This document shows, one piece after another, positions 60,296 to 64,000 of a DNA stretch of 64,000 nucleotides; position 1 is the stretch's first letter, and each line of letters begins with the position of its first letter. Source of the stretch: HKST-UBA85 sp035654775 (GTDB taxonomy: Bacteria > Bacteroidota > Bacteroidia > Flavobacteriales > Flavobacteriaceae); assembly GCA_035654775.1 (NCBI GenBank), contig DASRWB010000066.1:60898-124897 (forward strand), in the 5' to 3' direction. A model generated the notes under the pieces. That model worked only from the letters and a program-made list of their open reading frames with translations. It had not been told where the DNA came from and did no database searches. A program made the position numbers and the translations under genes.

Positions 60296-60575
60296 ATTTC
60301 CGATTTTTGGGGGGGGTTGTTCGAGTTTTGTTCGAGATTTGTTCGGGAACGGCTCGGGATTGTGTTTTAAAAATGCGATTTTAGGGGACGATTCTCGAAG
60401 AAAACTGCCGGAACCCCCGAAAAAAAAGGGGTTTTCAAGGGATGTACCGGGACGTTTTGGGCCTTTTTAGAGCCTTTTTTGCCTGATTACGGGAAACCGT
60501 AAGGAAGGTTGCGGGGTTTTTTGTAGGTTTGGAAAATGAAGGGTGCGGGTTTTGCCAAAAAGTAGTATTTTAGAT

Positions 60576-60657
60576 ACAAAATATAGTTAAGGCATGTCGC
60601 ACATAAGGAATAGAGCAGCAATAACCCTCTAAGACATGGCGTATATACTAATGTTGT
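60576..60657 (+). repeat. attC-like imperfect palindrome 1 (before the HEPN gene)
   Basis: Left half ACAAAATATAGTTAAGGCATGTC (60576-60597 region) pairs with right half GACATGGCGTATATACTAATGTTGT (60633-60657 region) with mismatches and an unpaired part, as in attC sites. The right end carries the exchange-type core at G60653/T60654. The following unit begins TTGTAATGC, which is repeated in inverse at the end of that unit. It is the least symmetric of the three sites. Confidence 0.5.
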
Positions 60658-60699
60658 AATGCATTTGAAAACATTACATTACAAAGATAATAAAAATAA

Positions 60700-61209
60700 A
60701 TGGAATATTTAGAAATGTATAATGGTAAAAAGATAGAGGAAATTAGGCAATCAGCCGAATTAATAAGAGGTTCTGTTTTGAGTTTGTGTATTGGAATTGA
60801 ATTTAGCATTTCTAAAATACTTGTTGACTTTTTTGCCAAAGAGGATAAAAGAAGTGAATTATATAGGTATTTTTTGTCTGACACACTGACTTTCGACCAA
60901 AAAAAATATACATTGTCATCAATAAAAACCAAACTTAATAATAACAAGGTAAATACATCTATAATAACAGACTTGGACTATATTCAGAAATTAAGAAATA
61001 AAATGGCACACTCTGATATATATTTAAAACCCGATGTCATAAATTCATTTAACGGAGATAATGTAAAATTTATGAATTTTACAAATAAGCATTACGGAGA
61101 AATAATAACAATAAATATAAAAAGCGAAGAGGAAGATAGAAAACTACTTTATTCCCATCCTGTGTTTTTGGCAACTGCAAACAGGGTGTGGACAAGTCTT
61201 GTAAGCTAA
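60700..61209 (+). CDS. HEPN-like protein (cassette 1)
   Basis: A 169-residue cytoplasmic, largely helical protein. LDYIQKLRNKMAHSDI contains R99-x4-H104, the RxxxxH motif of HEPN ribonucleases and their relatives. The four-helix pattern around it (LIRGSVLSLCIGIEFSISKILVDFF, then YIQKLRNKMAHS) also fits that clan. HEPN proteins often act in toxin-antitoxin or antiphage systems, but single genes also include non-catalytic members. The gene is AT-rich compared with its upstream neighbours and is bounded by attC-like sites, which suggests transfer. Start ATG at 60700. Confidence 0.7.
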   Translation: MEYLEMYNGKKIEEIRQSAELIRGSVLSLCIGIEFSISKILVDFFAKEDKRSELYRYFLSDTLTFDQKKYTLSSIKTKLNNNKVNTSIITDLDYIQKLRNKMAHSDIYLKPDVINSFNGDNVKFMNFTNKHYGEIITINIKSEEEDRKLLYSHPVFLATANRVWTSLVS

Positions 61210-61365
61210 TGGTTGATCTATCATTATACCGAATGATGAAGGGAACCATTCTGCTTTTGCCTCAACAAAAGTAACAGTATCTAAATAATGGCGACATTGG
61301 ATTTCGTTCTCTGGAGAATTTTTAAAACTATGAACACGGACATACTCGTTGACTGACATAAAAAC

Positions 61366-61499
61366 GCATTACAACAACCGGTATAGCAAATAGCTTTTAA
61401 TTGCTTAACCCATTGTTAAGTTAATATTTATTTTTTTGGTTTTAGTCTGAAAAATAACACTTATATAAACGCTACTTGCCATACCAAAAACCGTTGGTG
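61366..61499 (+). repeat. attC-like imperfect palindrome 2 (ends cassette 1, starts cassette 2)
   Basis: Left half GCATTACAAC (61366-61375) then GGTATAGCAAATAGC (to 61394). Right half GCTACTTGCCATACC (61471-61485), unpaired AAAAA, then CCGTTGGTGG (61491-61500). GCATTACAAC is the exact inverse complement of GTTGTAATGC at 60653-60662, the beginning of the same unit. The space between HEPN stop and this site (61210-61365) holds no clear + strand gene. Confidence 0.72.
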
Positions 61500-61520
61500 G
61501 TCATTTAAGAACAGAATACG

Positions 61521-62975
61521 ATGAAAAGAATCGGATTAATATTTCTACTCATTTTCCTGCAATATTCCTTTGCACATTCTCAGAACGAAGCACATCGAAT
61601 TATCAAGGAAAGAATGGAATCCATGAACATTCCAGGTATTGCTTTTCTGATTGCCAAGGATGGAAAAATACTTGATGAAGGGTATTATGGAAAAGCGAAT
61701 TTGGAATTAGATGTTGATGTAACAAAAAAATCAGTCTTTGCCATTGCTTCTATGAGCAAGACCTATACAGCCGCGGCTATATTGTTGATGGTGGAAAAAG
61801 GACAATTGCGATTGGATGATTCGGTAGTAAAATATATCCCGGAAGCTCCGGATTTTTGGAAACCCATCACCATAAAGCATCTTCTAACTCACTCATCCGG
61901 GTTGGTTGAGGATTGGAGCTTATACGACTGGAATGCATCAAATGAATTGTTTTTGACAACACAGACGGATAGTGACTTTCTAAAAGTTCACTTTGAAGAA
62001 GAACTAAAATTTGAACCCGGAACTGATGTATCCTATGCAAGTGGACACTTTATTTTGGGGATTGTGATTGAAAGGATAGCCGGAGAATTTTATGGAGCTT
62101 ACCTCGAAAAGAACATCTTCGAGCCTTTATCCCTCAAAGAGACATTCGTTGACCATCCTTACAAGATTATTCCTAACAGGGTTTCTGGTTATTTTTACTA
62201 TGACACCGATATAATAAACAGTCCAGTATCCGGACTTGGAAATGGGATTTCAATTGCTCCCGTTGCCCATGGTAGAGGAGATGCAGGCATTCGAACAACT
62301 GCAAATGATTTAATGAAATTTTACAATGCTCTTTTTACAACAGAATTCCTTAATGAGCAATCAAAGAAAATGATGTTCGAGCCAGCAACACTGGATAATG
62401 GCGACTATATTTCAACGGGAGCAGGATGGATGAATTGGCCTTTGGGAGGCATCCCCATTTCAGAACACAGTGGCGGTTTTAGAACTGGATTTAGTAGTCA
62501 GGCCTTCGTTATCCCCAAAGATAAATTTGTGGTAATTGTCTTGACCAATTTGAAAGGTCCAGACAATTCGTTTAGTGGTGCCAGTTTTCCCTTGACCAAA
62601 GAACTTGCATCAATATACTATCCCGAATTAGAACAACTTTCAAAAAAATCACCGGTTAAAGACACCAAAACTGAATTGACAAATAGTCATCTGGATTTTT
62701 TTCAAAGAATAGAATTAAACGAAGTAAATGTAAATATCAATCGGAACTTCCCCTTTTCCTATTATTCCAAAAATTTAAAAAAGACAATATCTGAAACTGA
62801 ATCAATTAAATTCTTGGGAGAAAAGAATATTGAAAAGAAAGAAGTAAATTTCTTTGATGTGGATATTCAAACCATAAGGTACTATCGTTTAAATGCCAAA
62901 AAAACGTTTTATACAACTGTATATCTTGACAAGGATGAAAAGCTGGTGTTTATTGATTACCCGGAAACTGAGTAA
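61521..62975 (+). CDS. Serine beta-lactamase-family hydrolase (class C/PBP-like, cassette 2)
   Basis: A 484-residue secreted protein with a signal peptide (~1-20, ending AHSQ). The S77-x-x-K80 catalytic motif is in SMSKTYTA, Y171 in VSYASGHF is the second motif tyrosine, and ISEHSGGFRTG gives the third HxG motif. This is the beta-lactamase (PF00144) family, which includes esterases, D-aminopeptidases and class C beta-lactamases. About 110 residues follow the catalytic domain and look like a small beta-rich domain. Whether it hydrolyses antibiotics is unknown. It is bounded on both sides by attC-like sites. Confidence 0.9.
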   Translation: MKRIGLIFLLIFLQYSFAHSQNEAHRIIKERMESMNIPGIAFLIAKDGKILDEGYYGKANLELDVDVTKKSVFAIASMSKTYTAAAILLMVEKGQLRLDDSVVKYIPEAPDFWKPITIKHLLTHSSGLVEDWSLYDWNASNELFLTTQTDSDFLKVHFEEELKFEPGTDVSYASGHFILGIVIERIAGEFYGAYLEKNIFEPLSLKETFVDHPYKIIPNRVSGYFYYDTDIINSPVSGLGNGISIAPVAHGRGDAGIRTTANDLMKFYNALFTTEFLNEQSKKMMFEPATLDNGDYISTGAGWMNWPLGGIPISEHSGGFRTGFSSQAFVIPKDKFVVIVLTNLKGPDNSFSGASFPLTKELASIYYPELEQLSKKSPVKDTKTELTNSHLDFFQRIELNEVNVNINRNFPFSYYSKNLKKTISETESIKFLGEKNIEKKEVNFFDVDIQTIRYYRLNAKKTFYTTVYLDKDEKLVFIDYPETE

Positions 62976-62984
62976 TGTTAAAAC

Positions 62985-63120
62985 GACCACCAACATTGTA
63001 TAAGCGTAATGCGGGTGAAAGTGCTAAATTTGAACGAATTGACCATTAACAAACTTAAAGCCAAACTGAAAGTGAAGTGCTTTAAAATCCGCTTCTTCTC
63101 ATACACACAAAACGTTAGGT
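62985..63120 (+). repeat. attC-like imperfect palindrome 3 (ends cassette 2, starts cassette 3)
   Basis: Left half GACCACCAAC (62985-62994) then GTATAAGCGTAATGCGGG. Right half CCGCTTCTTCTCATAC, unpaired ACACAAA, then CGTTAGGT with GTTAGGT at 63114-63120, a match to the integron core GTTRRRY. GACCACCAAC is the exact inverse complement of GTTGGTGGTC at 61493-61502, the beginning of the same unit. Confidence 0.75.
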
Positions 63121-63154
63121 GTGTATCTAGTTGGACAATTTACGAGTGACACAT

Positions 63155-63754
63155 ATGAACGACGATACATTATACTATACTTTGAGTACAATACCGCAAG
63201 TCCTTGCTGCTTTTATGGCAATTGCAATCGCATTCCTGTTTTTTAGAATAGCGCAGATAAAAGACTTTTTAATTGGTGACGGAATTACATCTTATGACAG
63301 AATAAAATTGAACGAACCGGGACATTCTGAACTAGGAGATAAATACAACGACAGACTGAGAGATGCAATTTCAAGAAAGAACATTGATGAGATTGACGAG
63401 ATTCTAAGAATGCTCAAAGACAAAGAAATTGAACAGGGATATAATTTGATTAACCGACCAAACGGACTTCAATACAATTATGATAGTCGATTTGTGCCAA
63501 CTAAAAACTTCATGAGTAGAGTACTAAAGTGGACAATTTGTTTGTTGATATTGTCGACTATATCAATCCTAGCTTCTCTTATCTCGCTAGGTGCGTTTGA
63601 CCAAATAAAGAAATGTGGGACTCTGGAATTGTTTCTCTGGAGCAATGTTATATTATTTACCTTTTGCCTAATTGGATTCGTTATAGTTATTGCCATAGGA
63701 CTTTTTTACAAATTACCTTATGAAAAAAGAAGGGTAGACAAAACTAGCCCATAA
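63155..63754 (+). CDS. Membrane protein of unknown function (cassette 3)
   Basis: A 199-residue protein with an N-terminal helix (~12-30), a polar, charged middle (~35-115, with EIDEILRMLKDKEIEQ) and two C-terminal helices (~125-150 and ~160-185). ATG at 63155 was chosen over an upstream TTG. I do not recognise the family. It follows attC-like site 3 by 34 bases and is on the same strand as the other cassette genes. No clear attC-like palindrome was seen after it, so it is either the last cassette or its site has decayed. Confidence 0.65.
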   Translation: MNDDTLYYTLSTIPQVLAAFMAIAIAFLFFRIAQIKDFLIGDGITSYDRIKLNEPGHSELGDKYNDRLRDAISRKNIDEIDEILRMLKDKEIEQGYNLINRPNGLQYNYDSRFVPTKNFMSRVLKWTICLLILSTISILASLISLGAFDQIKKCGTLELFLWSNVILFTFCLIGFVIVIAIGLFYKLPYEKRRVDKTSP

Positions 63755-63924
63755 CAGCGCATCCTATGAAAAGCACTAGCCAGATACTTCAAAGTTACTA
63801 TTTATTTTTTACTTTACTTCATTATGATGCTTTTGTGGTGTTGAAATGTTGATTATTCCGAAGGATTATCAATCGACGATTCTTTAAAGTGTGTGAGTTA
63901 AGCCTCTCGGCGTGTTTACATATA

Positions 63925-63945
63925 AAAACCTCCATTTCAGGTTTT
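63925..63945 (-). terminator. Putative terminator on the minus strand near the right edge
   Basis: Stem AAAACCT (63925-63931) / AGGTTTT (63939-63945), loop CCATTTC, with TTTTTATAT following on the minus strand. It would serve the partial minus-strand gene described next. Positions 63755-63924 show no other feature. Confidence 0.45.
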
Positions 63946-63951
63946 ATTGGC

Positions 63952-64000
63952 TTATACAAAAAAAGGTGTTATTTTTAATCCTAAGAACAGGTGGTTTTGA
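63952..64000 (-). CDS. Possible C-terminal end of a minus-strand gene (partial)
   Basis: On the minus strand a frame open from the window edge reads ...NHLFLGLKITPFFV and stops at TAA (63954-63952), directly before a terminator-like hairpin. The hydrophobic, aromatic-ended C terminus would suit a membrane or outer membrane protein. Only 15 codons are visible, so this is weak; another frame is also open over part of this stretch. Confidence 0.25.
   Translation of the reverse strand, partial: QNHLFLGLKITPFFV

Noticed and set aside
59887..60384. A 165-codon + strand frame and three minus-strand frames (128, 87 and 73 codons) across 59900-60385 that look like repeat proteins (IGTNWHKLAQ or PICANLCQ types)
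   Set aside because: They are produced by the 10-bp array, which stays open in several frames on both strands because the unit has no stop. Four simultaneous long frames cannot all be coding, and none has a promoter or a non-repeat domain.
63755..63830. A fourth attC-like site after cassette 3
   Set aside because: The expected inverse of the unit start (CACACCTAAC) is not found; CCCATAACAGCG is only a loose match, and no pairing right half with a GTT core follows.
1..64000. tRNA, rRNA, riboswitch or insertion sequence
   Set aside because: No cloverleaf-like sequence, conserved rRNA block, known riboswitch pattern or transposase was recognised on reading; a covariance-model scan would be needed to exclude small RNAs fully.

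Overview
The window is a stretch of chromosome from a member of the Bacteroidota, almost certainly a flavobacterium (family Flavobacteriaceae). The evidence is AT-rich DNA, promoters of the TTG-N(18-21)-TAnnTTTG type instead of the E. coli type, a type IX secretion (T9SS) C-terminal domain, a CarboxypepD_reg/TonB receptor, BatA, DUF4834, DUF3667 and CAL67264-type proteins, and a serine palmitoyltransferase. No rRNA, tRNA, CRISPR array, insertion sequence or phage gene was seen.

Layout. 1-7 kb: end of menE, DoxX protein, acyl-CoA carboxylase beta subunit, an operon FMN reductase - GNAT - MarR regulator - pirin, and ettA. 7-17 kb: MBL lipoprotein, an M16 peptidase pair (one active, one lacking the zinc motif), histidine degradation genes hutG and hutI, a T9SS cargo with FG-GAP repeats, and fumC. 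17-21 kb: a short-repeat array followed by a run of small + strand genes (methyltransferase, acetyltransferase, CDF-like protein, small membrane proteins). 21-31.6 kb: TonB-dependent receptor, arsC-like gene, prfB with its programmed frameshift, threonine aldolase, ybaB, oligopeptidase B, a cysteine synthase/CBS-type enzyme and serine palmitoyltransferase. 31.6-42.6 kb: a GNAT-like protein, an outer membrane protein, a surface polysaccharide cluster (YfhO protein, glycosyltransferase, flippase), and two related secreted proteins. 42.6-51 kb: uvrA, an ECF-type sigma factor with a 48-residue partner ORF, nth without iron-sulfur cysteines, bcp, and a PhnP-like hydrolase. 50.5-59.7 kb: an esterase / catalytically dead dihydroorotase / BatA operon, a glycosyltransferase, M61 and S10 peptidases, and a TIGR02757 protein. 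59.8-64 kb: an 11-bp and then a 10-bp tandem array, followed by a segment unlike the rest.

The last 3.4 kb is the most unusual part. Three same-strand genes (a HEPN-like protein, a serine beta-lactamase-family protein and a membrane protein) are separated by imperfect palindromes of roughly 80-135 bp. The first bases of each of the first two units are the reverse complement of the left end of the palindrome that closes that same unit. That is the rule expected for integron gene cassettes and their attC sites. No integrase is visible, so the segment looks like a cluster of attC sites lacking an integrase, or the distal part of an integron that continues outside.

Other points worth attention: a shared 11-bp repeat unit at two places 42 kb apart, 25 exact-length 10-bp repeats in helical phase, a dihydroorotase without its HxH metal motif, an endonuclease III without its [4Fe-4S] cysteines, and several small genes below usual annotation cut-offs. 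Many start codons were moved downstream of the longest reading frame because a TAnnTTTG promoter overlaps the upstream extension.
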